Counted from the first letter of the stretch, positions 1 to 6,733 are shown. The stretch is DNA of 9,013 nt from UBA685 sp049890215 (GCA_049890215.1 JBMHBX010000050.1:1-9013); one strand, 5' to 3'. Notes: a model not told the origin generated them from the sequence alone. Program-made: numbers and translations.

Positions 1-141
1 GAGATGGTGATGCCAGGTGATAACATTGCAATGGATGTGACATTGATTGCACCTATCGCGATGGATGAAGGTCTGCGCTTTGCTATCCGCGAAGGTGGCC
101 GTACAGTCGGCGCCGGTGTCGTGGCCTCAATCATTAAGTAA
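1..141 (+). CDS. tuf: Elongation factor Tu, C-terminal fragment
   Basis: The frame is open from base 1 and gives 46 residues ending GVVASIIK, then TAA at 139-141. The stretch around PGDNIAMDVTLIAPIA and the end RFAIREGGRTVGAGVV are the classic last beta-barrel strands (domain 3) of bacterial EF-Tu. EF-Tu is the GTPase that delivers aminoacyl-tRNA to the ribosomal A site in the cytoplasm. Only the C-terminus is present, because the gene enters from the left of the window. Its position just before tRNA-Trp and secE-nusG-rplKAJL matches the usual bacterial order, and a strong terminator follows 30 bases after the stop. The identity is certain. Which tuf copy it is, if there are two, cannot be told. 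Confidence 0.98.
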   Translation, partial: EMVMPGDNIAMDVTLIAPIAMDEGLRFAIREGGRTVGAGVVASIIK

Positions 142-169
142 GCGAAACGCTTTCTTATTCTAATTTGTG

Positions 170-204
170 AAAACGCCCGCGGCTTTGTGCCGGGGGCGTT
201 TTTT
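170..204 (+). terminator. Intrinsic terminator after tuf
   Basis: An 11-position GC-rich stem (ACGCCCGCGGC against GCCGGGGGCGT, one G-G mismatch) closes a TTTGT loop and runs straight into six T residues at 199-204. This is a textbook Rho-independent terminator that ends the tuf transcript, so the tRNA and later genes would need their own promoters or readthrough. Confidence 0.92.
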
Positions 205-230
205 ATGCGCAAATTATTTATCGATACAAT
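202..230 (+). promoter_or_regulatory. Candidate promoter for tRNA-Trp
   Basis: TACAAT at 225-230 matches the sigma-70 -10 consensus at five of six positions. A poor -35 (TTTATG, 202-207) lies 17 bases upstream. Transcription would start near 237, about 50 bases before the tRNA and just after the tuf terminator. This is inference from sequence only. An alternative -10 (TATTTG, 267-272) with TTGGAA (244-249) lies closer to the tRNA. Confidence 0.3.
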
Positions 231-286
231 AGTCGTTTTGCGGTTGGAAAATCAGGCAAGATTTGCTATTTGTTGGCAACGATTGA

Positions 287-362
287 AGGAGTGTAGCTCA
301 ATTGGTAGAGCACCGGTCTCCAAAACCGGGGGCTGTGGGTTCGAGTCCCTCCGCTCCTGCCA
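287..362 (+). tRNA. trnW: tRNA-Trp (anticodon CCA)
   Basis: This is a 76-base cloverleaf. The acceptor stem is AGGAGTG (287-293) with CGCTCCT (352-358), including one G-T wobble. The D stem is GCTC/GAGC (296-299, 308-311). The anticodon stem CCGGT/ACCGG (313-317, 325-329) encloses the loop CTCCAAA, with anticodon CCA at 320-322. The T loop is TTCGAGT (340-346), and its stem carries one T-T mismatch (336/350). The discriminator is G359 and the CCA end (360-362) is encoded. It reads UGG codons. A tRNA-Trp directly before secE-nusG is common in bacteria. Here it keeps its place after tuf but is separated from secE by about 5.5 kb. Confidence 0.98.
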
Positions 363-366
363 TTCG

Positions 367-406
367 AAAAAGCGCGTTGAGAATAAATGGCTCAACGCGC
401 TTTTTT
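367..406 (+). terminator. Intrinsic terminator after tRNA-Trp
   Basis: A perfect 10-bp stem (GCGCGTTGAG 372-381, CTCAACGCGC 391-400) with a 9-base loop is flanked by five A upstream and six T (401-406) downstream. It lies five bases after the tRNA 3' end. The A-run/T-run symmetry means it could also stop transcription arriving from the right. It isolates the tRNA from recQ. Confidence 0.93.
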
Positions 407-486
407 CATGTCAGACAATAAGATTGTTTGTGGCAGTGTGAAAACAGAACAAAACCGAACAGGACAGAATAAGGTGTGCCTTTATT

Positions 487-2307
487 ATGATTGCAGATAA
501 TCAACAAGCTCTCATAAGCAAATTGCAGACCGTTTTCGGCTTTTCTGATTTTCGTCCGGGCCAGTTAGATATTGTATCAGCGATCCTTGAGGGTCAGAAT
601 ATCCTTGCAATTATGCCAACAGGCGCAGGCAAATCTCTTTGTTATCAGTTACCGGCTGTCATGCGCCGCGATAAAACGGTGATCATATCACCTCTTGTTG
701 CTTTGATGACAGATCAGGTGGCAAGTCTCAAAGAGACGGGCGTAAGAGCCGAAATGCTGCATTCGGGACGATTATATGATGATAACGTGATTTCATGGCG
801 GCGTTTTGCTTCTGATGACACCAATATCATCTATATGAGCCCTGAGCGTTTAATGCAGCCACGTATGATAGCTGCATTGCAAAAATTACCTATTGGGCTG
901 TTTGTGATTGACGAGGCGCATTGTATTTCAAAATGGGGCGCAGGATTTCGCCCTGATTATGAAGCGCTTTCCACACTCAAGATACAATTTCCCTCTGCCC
1001 AGATTGCAGCCTTTACCGCAACAGCGGACAAAGCGACCAGAGATGATATCAATGACAAGCTGACACAAGGGGATGCCACAACATTTATTCACGGCTTTGA
1101 CAGACCAAATTTATCACTCGCTGTTTTGCCGAAACAATCTGTAAAAGAGCAAATTACAGATTTTGTGAAGCATAAAGAGGGGCAAAGCGGAATCATTTAT
1201 TGTCTGTCCCGCAGAGAAACAGATGAGCTGGCAGCCCACCTCAGGGCGCAGAATATTCAGGCAATGGCCTATCATGCCGGAATGAGTCAGGAAGAACGGG
1301 CCCATTGTCAGGACCGGTTTATGACAGATGACGGCGTGATTATGGTGGCAACCATTGCATTTGGTATGGGGATTGATAAGCCGGATATCCGCTTTGTTAT
1401 CCATGCAAGCCTGCCATCGTCTGTTGAGGCTTTTTATCAGGAAATTGGCCGCGCAGGCAGAGATGGCAACGCCTCTGAAACACTCTTATTCTACAGCCTT
1501 CAGGATATGATTAAGCGCCAGAGAATGATTTTTGAATCAGAAGGCAATGATCAGTATAAATTTGGTGAAAATGCAAGGTTAGAGGCATTACTTGGCTATT
1601 GCGAAGCAACCTCTTGCCGGCGTCAGGTTCTGCTTTCTTATTTTGATGAGACCATGCCTGCTTGTGGAAATTGTGATAATTGTTTGTCGCCCCCTGCACT
1701 TATTGATTATTCAGTTGCTGCCTCTCACATCATAGAAGCGATTTACCAGAGCGGCCAATTTTTTGGAGCAAGCCATATTCTTGATATTGTGCGCGGTGCA
1801 CAAACGGCCAAAGTGAAAGATAAAAATCACGATATTTTGTCAAGTTTTGGCAAGGGAAAGGCGCGCAGTAAAAGTTTTTACCAGACATTATTGCGCCAAC
1901 TGATTGCGCGCGGCGTTATCACCGTGAATTTAGCGCGTTATGGCGCTCTGGAGCTAGCCAGAGAGGCAGAGGCCATCATCTCAGGTCAAAACCCCTTTAT
2001 GGCAGGGGAGATAAAAGACAAACAAAGCGTAACCGGCATGAATAAGAGCAGGGCACCTTTAATCATCAGGGACGAAGATGCAGGCTTAATTGGACAATTA
2101 AAAGCGCTACGTTTGCAGCTTGCTCAGGAAAAAAATGTGCCCGCCTATGTTATCTTCACAGACAGAGCCATCATTCAGATGGCAGAGCAAAAACCACAAA
2201 CCAAAGATGATTTTTTGCGCATAAATGGCGTTGGTCCCAAAAAGGTTGATAGCTATTTTGAAGTGTTTTCTGAGGTGATTGAGCGTTATCTTTTGCAGGC
2301 AGGCTAG
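487..2307 (+). CDS. recQ: ATP-dependent DNA helicase RecQ
   Basis: This 606-residue protein, close in length to E. coli RecQ, is a superfamily 2 3'-5' helicase that unwinds forked, gapped and recombination DNA in repair. Visible in order are motif 0 (FGFSDFRPGQ, 17-26), Walker A (MPTGAGKS, 43-50), DEAH (142-145), motif III (FTATA, 176-180), motif V around ATIAFGMGIDKPD (288-300) and motif VI QEIGRAGRDG (318-327). Zinc-site cysteines follow at 377, 393, 396 and 399, then an RQC winged-helix region (about 405-500) and an HRDC domain (about 535-606, with INGVGPKKVDSY). The start ATG has AAGGTG 10 bases upstream. One oddity is the aromatic-rich loop after DEAH, which reads CISKWGAGFRPDY where the family norm is CISQWGHDFRPEY. 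Its stop codon overlaps that of the convergent gene on the other strand. The gene lies in an unusual place, between trnW and secE. Confidence 0.96.
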   Translation: MIADNQQALISKLQTVFGFSDFRPGQLDIVSAILEGQNILAIMPTGAGKSLCYQLPAVMRRDKTVIISPLVALMTDQVASLKETGVRAEMLHSGRLYDDNVISWRRFASDDTNIIYMSPERLMQPRMIAALQKLPIGLFVIDEAHCISKWGAGFRPDYEALSTLKIQFPSAQIAAFTATADKATRDDINDKLTQGDATTFIHGFDRPNLSLAVLPKQSVKEQITDFVKHKEGQSGIIYCLSRRETDELAAHLRAQNIQAMAYHAGMSQEERAHCQDRFMTDDGVIMVATIAFGMGIDKPDIRFVIHASLPSSVEAFYQEIGRAGRDGNASETLLFYSLQDMIKRQRMIFESEGNDQYKFGENARLEALLGYCEATSCRRQVLLSYFDETMPACGNCDNCLSPPALIDYSVAASHIIEAIYQSGQFFGASHILDIVRGAQTAKVKDKNHDILSSFGKGKARSKSFYQTLLRQLIARGVITVNLARYGALELAREAEAIISGQNPFMAGEIKDKQSVTGMNKSRAPLIIRDEDAGLIGQLKALRLQLAQEKNVPAYVIFTDRAIIQMAEQKPQTKDDFLRINGVGPKKVDSYFEVFSEVIERYLLQAG

Positions 2308-4466
2308 AATAAATTATCCTGTAACATATGCTCAAGGCGGCTTGTGCGACTTTTGACAGCTTTGAGATGTTTTTGCTCAGCCTTGGAAAGACCATCAAGC
2401 TGAATATCTGTGACAGGGGCAAGCCCGTCTGCGATATCCTGAATTTGTTGGCGTAAAACAAGACGCATGCAGAACTGAATATCTTCTGAAATTTGCAAAA
2501 TTTCAGCCGGCATTGTGTGGGTTTCAAATAATTGTTTGGCACGTTCCTGGCTGTTGCGTTCATGTAATCCACGCGATACTGCAAGGCATCGCAGTGTCTC
2601 GATTAACGGCAGCATCATGTGAAGCTTTATCTGAAAGCGGCCATTGACTGTTTTCAGATTACCTAAAAACCCAACACCACCTTGATGTGCACCAACAGAG
2701 CTTGCCAAAGATTTCAAAAACCTTGGATTACGCGCTGCCCGCCCGTTCATGGATTGCTGCAGGCGCCTGCCTAGCTGTTCATCACCATAGACAAGGGCAA
2801 AATCAAAAAAAATATCAGCTGATAGCAAATCTTCCGGGCTTGCTTTGCGGCACCAATCGCCAATGGTTTTGCGCCAAGCTGTCAGCGACTTGCACCATTT
2901 GGCATTGGATGACATAACCCCGCCTTTGCAATAGGGGATCCCTGCGGCATCCAGCTTATCAGATATGCCTTTGCCAAGTGCCTCATACCAGTCTTGTATG
3001 GGCTGAGCTTCGCTTTGTGATATGGCATGGATCTTGTCATCATATACAATGGCATGATCCTGATCTGCGGCAAGCAAGCTTTCATCTCTGCCACCAGAAC
3101 CAAGCATTAAAATTGCAAAAGGACGAGGCGGCGGCCCCCTCTCAGCGGTTAGTTCTGCTTCGGCAAGAGCCGCGCTTCGGCTTAGCGCTGCGCGATATTC
3201 ACCGCTAATAACACGGGCGATATCAGCGGCAACGACATATTCCGATTCCAATGAGGCAGCCAGTGATGGTAAACTGGCAAGCGCTTTGCCAATTTCTTTG
3301 TCATCTTTGGCAGCGTTTATTTCATCACCTATGATGATGGCATCGCTAACCCGTTGCCTGATCAGTTCTCTGGTTGAAAGCCAGCCGGAAAGACTACCCC
3401 TTTCATCCACAACACCAAGATGGCGAATATCATAGCGGGCAATCCTGCCAAGCGCGACATGCATATAATCTGCCTCACGCACTGAGATAACAGGTGATGA
3501 CATTATACTGTGGAGCTGAATATGTCTGGCCCTTTGCCCATCTTCGATTGGCAATGCCATAGCGCGCACAATATCACGTTCTGAGATAATCCCTTTGATA
3601 TCGTCTGTGTTAGTCCCAACAAAGGCGCAATCCTTGCTTGTTTCACGAAGCTGTATCGCGGCCTCATGCAACGAGCAGTCAGGCGCAAGGATAAGCGGAT
3701 TTGTCATCATAATATCTGAAATGCGATGACGATAAGGGTAGGGGTCAATGCGTGATAAGGATGAAGAGGAGAAGACAGCTTGTTTCTGGCTTGCAACATC
3801 AATCCACCCGGCTCTTGTGGTCGCAATTCTCTGGTCATCAAGCATAGCCACCGCGCGGCGTGCTTCGCCGAATGTGGTGATCGATTTGGCCCTTAAATCA
3901 TCAAGCATAGCAGTATATAACTTGGCAGAGATAGCCGCATCTCCAAGAGCGCTGTGGCGGTCTGAGATATCTATCTGATAATGGATGGCAAGAGCGTCAA
4001 GATCCCCCATCATCAACATCGCATCCTGCCCAAGAGCGATGGTCGCTAATTGCCGTAAGCAAAGAGCAGATTGCCACCGCCATTCAATACCATGGCGATC
4101 TGTTTCCGCGCTCAAAATGGCAAGGTCAAATCCAATATTGTAACCGATGATGACACGATCTCTCAGATTATCCCGGCATAGGCGGAAGGCATGCGCAAAG
4201 GCAGGTGCGCCTGCGACATCCTCATCTGTGATTCCGTGAATGGCAGTGCTTGCTGCGGGAATAGCCATAGAGGGGTTCACCAAAAGCTCTAAGGCTTTTG
4301 ACTGGTCGCCCGGGTCAATGATCCCTATTTGCAACACTCTGTCCTGTTGTGTGTTAAGGCCAGTTGTTTCAAGGTCAAGTGAAACAATCGGCAGACTCTC
4401 AAGCGGCATTGTTGCCATCTGTGCCATGAATCGGGCCTCTTCTGTTAAGGTGACGTAATCTGTCAC
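2304..4466 (-). CDS. DEDDh exonuclease-CBS-DUF294 nucleotidyltransferase-like fusion protein
   Basis: This 720-residue cytoplasmic protein has no signal or membrane segment. Residues 25-190 form a DnaQ-type 3'-5' exonuclease domain with all five catalytic positions: D31 and E33 in SLDLETTG, D114 in NIGFDLAIL, and H171 and D176 in HSALGDAA. Two CBS domains follow (about 250-305 and 318-373), which in other proteins bind adenine nucleotides. Then comes a GlnD-like DUF294 nucleotidyltransferase domain with GSGGR (456-460) and the acidic pair D468/D470, and a DUF294 C-terminal helical region (about 580-700). In many DUF294 proteins a cyclic-nucleotide-binding domain precedes CBS; here an exonuclease stands in its place. 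The substrate is unknown, and a nucleotide-sensing signalling or nucleic-acid-processing role is inference. The GTG start has no clear Shine-Dalgarno. An internal ATG (codon 14, 4425-4427) is preceded by GAAGAGG and may be the real start. No N-terminal domain would be lost. Confidence 0.9.
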   Translation of the reverse strand: MTDYVTLTEEARFMAQMATMPLESLPIVSLDLETTGLNTQQDRVLQIGIIDPGDQSKALELLVNPSMAIPAASTAIHGITDEDVAGAPAFAHAFRLCRDNLRDRVIIGYNIGFDLAILSAETDRHGIEWRWQSALCLRQLATIALGQDAMLMMGDLDALAIHYQIDISDRHSALGDAAISAKLYTAMLDDLRAKSITTFGEARRAVAMLDDQRIATTRAGWIDVASQKQAVFSSSSLSRIDPYPYRHRISDIMMTNPLILAPDCSLHEAAIQLRETSKDCAFVGTNTDDIKGIISERDIVRAMALPIEDGQRARHIQLHSIMSSPVISVREADYMHVALGRIARYDIRHLGVVDERGSLSGWLSTRELIRQRVSDAIIIGDEINAAKDDKEIGKALASLPSLAASLESEYVVAADIARVISGEYRAALSRSAALAEAELTAERGPPPRPFAILMLGSGGRDESLLAADQDHAIVYDDKIHAISQSEAQPIQDWYEALGKGISDKLDAAGIPYCKGGVMSSNAKWCKSLTAWRKTIGDWCRKASPEDLLSADIFFDFALVYGDEQLGRRLQQSMNGRAARNPRFLKSLASSVGAHQGGVGFLGNLKTVNGRFQIKLHMMLPLIETLRCLAVSRGLHERNSQERAKQLFETHTMPAEILQISEDIQFCMRLVLRQQIQDIADGLAPVTDIQLDGLSKAEQKHLKAVKSRTSRLEHMLQDNLF

Positions 4467-4615
4467 ATCTTTAGCCTAAAAGGCATGACGCGCAGTGACA
4501 AGTAGAAGACGATAGAAAAAAACAAATCATCTCTTGTCCGCGCAATTAAATAAAATTACATACTGAATAAAGTGCCTACACATAAGCGGCAGTCATATAG
4601 TAAAGGGTGATAGTC
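4467..4615. promoter_or_regulatory. Divergent intergenic region (shared promoter region)
   Basis: This AT-rich stretch of about 149 bases lies between the divergent fusion gene (-) and oxygenase gene (+), so it must hold promoters for both unless they are read from afar. I see no convincing pair of -35/-10 boxes. The best + strand candidate is TTGTCC (4534-4539) with TACATA (4557-4562), 17 bases apart and weak. Confidence 0.4.
4603..4607 (+). promoter_or_regulatory. Ribosome binding site that fixes the oxygenase start
   Basis: AAGGG lies 8 bases before ATG 4616. An in-frame GTG at 4607 overlaps this site itself, so ATG 4616 is the more likely start. Confidence 0.75.
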
Positions 4616-5581
4616 ATGGGCTCACAGATTGATATTTTGCCAGATGGGTTTGCGTGGCTTGATAAGGAGCCGGTATTTAATCCTGCGCAGCATTTGGCGC
4701 TAGAGGCGCCAGACCTCATAGAGACATTGGGTGATTTTGGCTATGAGGCAGATGAAATTGCAACTTGCCCCTCAGATTTTGCAGTTAGCTCAGTGTTTCG
4801 TGTGCTAAGTGACGAAGGCGCGGCCTGTTTGCTGGATGTATGCCGGCAGCTAGAACAATACACAACATCAAATGAGCGTATTGAGCGCAACACAAGAGGC
4901 GGTGTCTACCGGTCTCGTTTTTTGCGTGATATGTGTCTGTCACCTGATATTACAAACTTTATGTCTGACATCGCGAATGTACCTCTTTTGCCTCATTCTA
5001 TCAGCCATCAGTTAGGTCATCTGAATTACAATCCTCATACCATTGGCCAGAATGTTGATAAATGGCATGTGGATACATTGCGCTATGATTATGTAATGTT
5101 CGTCACCGATCCACAATCAGTGGCAGGTGGACAGTTCCAATATTTTAGAGGCACAAAGCATGAGATGGCAGAGATCAAGGCGCGCGGCGGTCAGGTGCCT
5201 GCAGAGCGTATCATTTCGCCTGCAATGCCAGGGCCGGGATATGCGGTGATGCAACAAGGCAATATGGTGGTCCATCAAGCCAAAGGCCTGGAGGCCGAAG
5301 GGGAGCGAATCACAATGGTGAATGGCTATGTGGCAGCAGATGCCAAAATTGCAGATTTCACGCGCTATGATCAGCTTCGGCTTGTGGATCCGCCGCATAT
5401 TGTGACGACAGAATTTGCGCGTCACACAGCTGAATTGGCAAGCCGGATGGTCACTCAGGCCGGATTTGAGGCTGACACAGAGGTTCATGTATCAAATTTG
5501 CGTGAAGCAGCAAGCAGGCTACTTGCCGCGGCAGACGAAATTGAAACCACAACAGACGGCAAGCTGGACCATTATTCCTGA
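4616..5581 (+). CDS. Fe(II)/2-oxoglutarate-dependent oxygenase-like protein, substrate unknown
   Basis: The product is 321 residues from ATG 4616; a GTG three codons earlier is less likely because it overlaps the Shine-Dalgarno site. The pattern matches the double-stranded beta-helix fold of Fe(II)/2OG oxygenases. WHVD gives the HxD iron ligands (H151, D153), and H220 in GNMVVHQAKG is a distal histidine. R231 in GERITMVNGY, 11 residues later, suits binding of the 2-oxoglutarate carboxylate. There is no signal peptide or membrane segment, so it is probably cytosolic. An Ala/Glu-rich helical tail (about 255-315) follows the core. The best guess is a phytanoyl-CoA-dioxygenase-like or small-molecule hydroxylase relative, but no substrate can be read from the sequence. 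It is divergent from the exonuclease-DUF294 gene, and no neighbour suggests a pathway. The fold call is fairly secure; the function is not. Confidence 0.72.
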   Translation: MGSQIDILPDGFAWLDKEPVFNPAQHLALEAPDLIETLGDFGYEADEIATCPSDFAVSSVFRVLSDEGAACLLDVCRQLEQYTTSNERIERNTRGGVYRSRFLRDMCLSPDITNFMSDIANVPLLPHSISHQLGHLNYNPHTIGQNVDKWHVDTLRYDYVMFVTDPQSVAGGQFQYFRGTKHEMAEIKARGGQVPAERIISPAMPGPGYAVMQQGNMVVHQAKGLEAEGERITMVNGYVAADAKIADFTRYDQLRLVDPPHIVTTEFARHTAELASRMVTQAGFEADTEVHVSNLREAASRLLAAADEIETTTDGKLDHYS

Positions 5582-5887
5582 GGCCAAATCAGGGGCAAAA
5601 GCAGAGCTGTTATGGATAGTGATAAAAAACCTTTCGACAGGCAGTGAAATCATTATCAAAAAAAGATAACTTCTGCCATTTGTGATGCGTAATAATGCTT
5701 GCCTTTACAAAGGGTTTCATGCTAACCACTGCCAACAAAATCAGCAATTTTCTCTGTCATGGGCACAAAACAGATGTCACATGTCGGGGAGATTATGCTT
5801 TTAATCTAGGCAAAATCCCTTGTGTTTGCGCCAAATTTGTCCTGCCGGCTTGCCGGCGTAACAGTTAGAAGAGTTGGTCAGAGAATC
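5582..5887 (+). other. 306-base non-coding region ahead of secE
   Basis: No credible gene is visible on either strand. The region contains an A-run flanked by TTATC/GATAA (5653-5669), a short near-match to the 3' end of tRNA-Trp (5670-5682), and a double GCCGGC motif (5844-5857). The promoter of the secE-nusG operon should lie here, since no gene upstream would plausibly carry it, but no clear -35/-10 pair was found. No terminator with a T-run follows the oxygenase gene. Confidence 0.6.
5844..5857 (+). repeat. Tandem GCCGGC palindromes forming a small hairpin
   Basis: Two copies of the palindrome GCCGGC are separated by TT. As RNA they can form a 5-bp GC stem (GCCGG/CCGGC) with loop CTTG, 30 bases ahead of the secE start. 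This could be a leader structure or an operator; its role is unknown. Confidence 0.5.
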
Positions 5888-6085
5888 ATGGCTAAGACAT
5901 CACCGGCACAGTTTGTCAGGCAGGTTAGACAGGAAATCTCTCGTATTTCTTGGGCAGGCCGCCGTGAAACAGGTCTGGCAACGATTACCGTGTTCATCAT
6001 GGCTTCAATCGCTGCTATCTTCTTTTTGTTGGTCGATATGGTATTTTCAAACGCGATTCAATTTGTACTAGGAATGTTTGGATAA
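5888..6085 (+). CDS. secE: Preprotein translocase subunit SecE
   Basis: This 65-residue protein is the short single-span form of SecE, the clamp subunit that stabilises SecY in the inner-membrane SecYEG channel. It has an amphipathic N-terminal part with the conserved E-x-x-x-I-x-W pattern (E16, W22) and R25-R26-E27-T28, then one membrane helix at about 29-52. The usual W-P motif is W22-A23 here. I start it at ATG 5888 because MAKTSPAQFVRQVRQEISRI is the normal SecE N-terminus; the open frame upstream to 5822 is just leader. The Shine-Dalgarno is weak (AGAGA). The gene lies 72 bases ahead of nusG, the standard secE-nusG pair, and is probably co-transcribed with it. Confidence 0.97.
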   Translation: MAKTSPAQFVRQVRQEISRISWAGRRETGLATITVFIMASIAAIFFLLVDMVFSNAIQFVLGMFG

Positions 6086-6157
6086 TCGAATGTCTGCGAC
6101 AACCGCCTGACAGGGGTCGGATTGGCGCAACATTGATATGGTGGAGTAAAGTCAGTT

Positions 6158-6688
6158 ATGGCAAAACGCTGGTATGTCGTACATGTCTTTTCAGGGTCTG
6201 AAAAGAAAATGGCTCAGGCGATCATGGAACAGGCCGAAACAAACGGTCTGTCAGATATGATCGAAGAGGTCATGGTGCCAGTCGAAGATGTGGTGGAGAT
6301 GCGCCGTGGTGTTCGTGTCGAAGCTGAGCGTAAATTCTTCCCGGGTTATATTCTGGTGAAGATGGAGCTGACAGATACAACATGGTCACTTGTCCAGAGC
6401 CAGCCTCGCGTCACCCGCTTTCTTGGTGGTAAAGGCAAGCCAGTTCCCATTACTGAGGCTGAAGCCAATCGCCTTATCCGTCAGATGTCTGAAGGGGTGG
6501 AGCGTCCAAAATCAACAATCAGCTTTGATGTGGGTGAAGAAGTGCGCGTCACAGACGGGCCGTTTGAATCATTTAATGGTCTGGTGGAAGAGGCAGATGA
6601 CGAAAAAGGCCGCCTGAAAGTGGCAGTGTCCATTTTCGGCAGAGCGACACCTGTAGAGCTTGAATATTCACAAGTGGAAAAATTGTAA
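6158..6688 (+). CDS. nusG: Transcription termination/antitermination factor NusG
   Basis: This 176-residue protein has the normal NusG length. The NGN domain (about 1-110) begins KRWYVVHVFSGSEKK and carries RKFFPGYILV (58-67), the RNA-polymerase-facing core. The C-terminal KOW domain (about 123-176) contains VGEEVRVTDGPFESFNG and ends PVELEYSQVEKL. NusG rides on RNA polymerase, suppresses pausing, and links it to Rho or to ribosomal protein S10. GGAG (6143-6146) lies 11 bases before the ATG. It follows secE and is separated from rplK by 102 bases that hold an RNA hairpin, so nusG and rplK may be partly uncoupled. Confidence 0.98.
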   Translation: MAKRWYVVHVFSGSEKKMAQAIMEQAETNGLSDMIEEVMVPVEDVVEMRRGVRVEAERKFFPGYILVKMELTDTTWSLVQSQPRVTRFLGGKGKPVPITEAEANRLIRQMSEGVERPKSTISFDVGEEVRVTDGPFESFNGLVEEADDEKGRLKVAVSIFGRATPVELEYSQVEKL

Positions 6689-6692
6689 CATG

Positions 6693-6733
6693 GGGCTGTG
6701 TTTCGCAAAGCGGAATATGGCCTGTAACTTTTT
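6693..6733 (+). promoter_or_regulatory. Wobble-rich hairpin and T-run between nusG and rplK
   Basis: The arms at 6694-6706 and 6710-6722 form 13 continuous RNA pairs, five of them G-U, around an AAA loop. A further G-U (6693/6723) is possible. TTTTT follows at 6729-6733 after a short gap. The G-U pairs work only in the + strand RNA, which argues for a transcript structure. It may be a weak terminator/attenuator or an RNA processing site. Confidence 0.5.

Noticed and set aside
187..441. Open frame of 84 codons
   Set aside because: It runs through the tuf terminator, the tRNA-Trp gene and the second terminator, and has no protein-like features.
2171..2584. Minus-strand open frame across the recQ/fusion gene junction
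   Set aside because: It lies in a different frame over two well-supported genes and has no recognisable domain; it is a shadow of these genes.
4534..4562. TTGTCC/TACATA promoter for the oxygenase gene
   Set aside because: The -10 matches only three of six positions. It is mentioned in the intergenic entry and not called as a promoter.
5615..5657. GATAGTGAT/ATCATTATC inverted repeat after the oxygenase gene
   Set aside because: It has nine pairs but a 25-base loop, AT-rich arms and A residues instead of a T-run downstream, so it is not a credible terminator for the + strand gene.
5415..5669. Plus-strand frame overlapping the end of the oxygenase gene
   Set aside because: Most of it is a shifted frame of the oxygenase, and the tail is lysine-rich translation of AT-rich non-coding DNA with no ribosome site.
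363..5887. Complete mobile element or genomic island at trnW
   Set aside because: No integrase, transposase, terminal inverted repeats or convincing direct repeats are visible; only a short near-match to the tRNA end exists.
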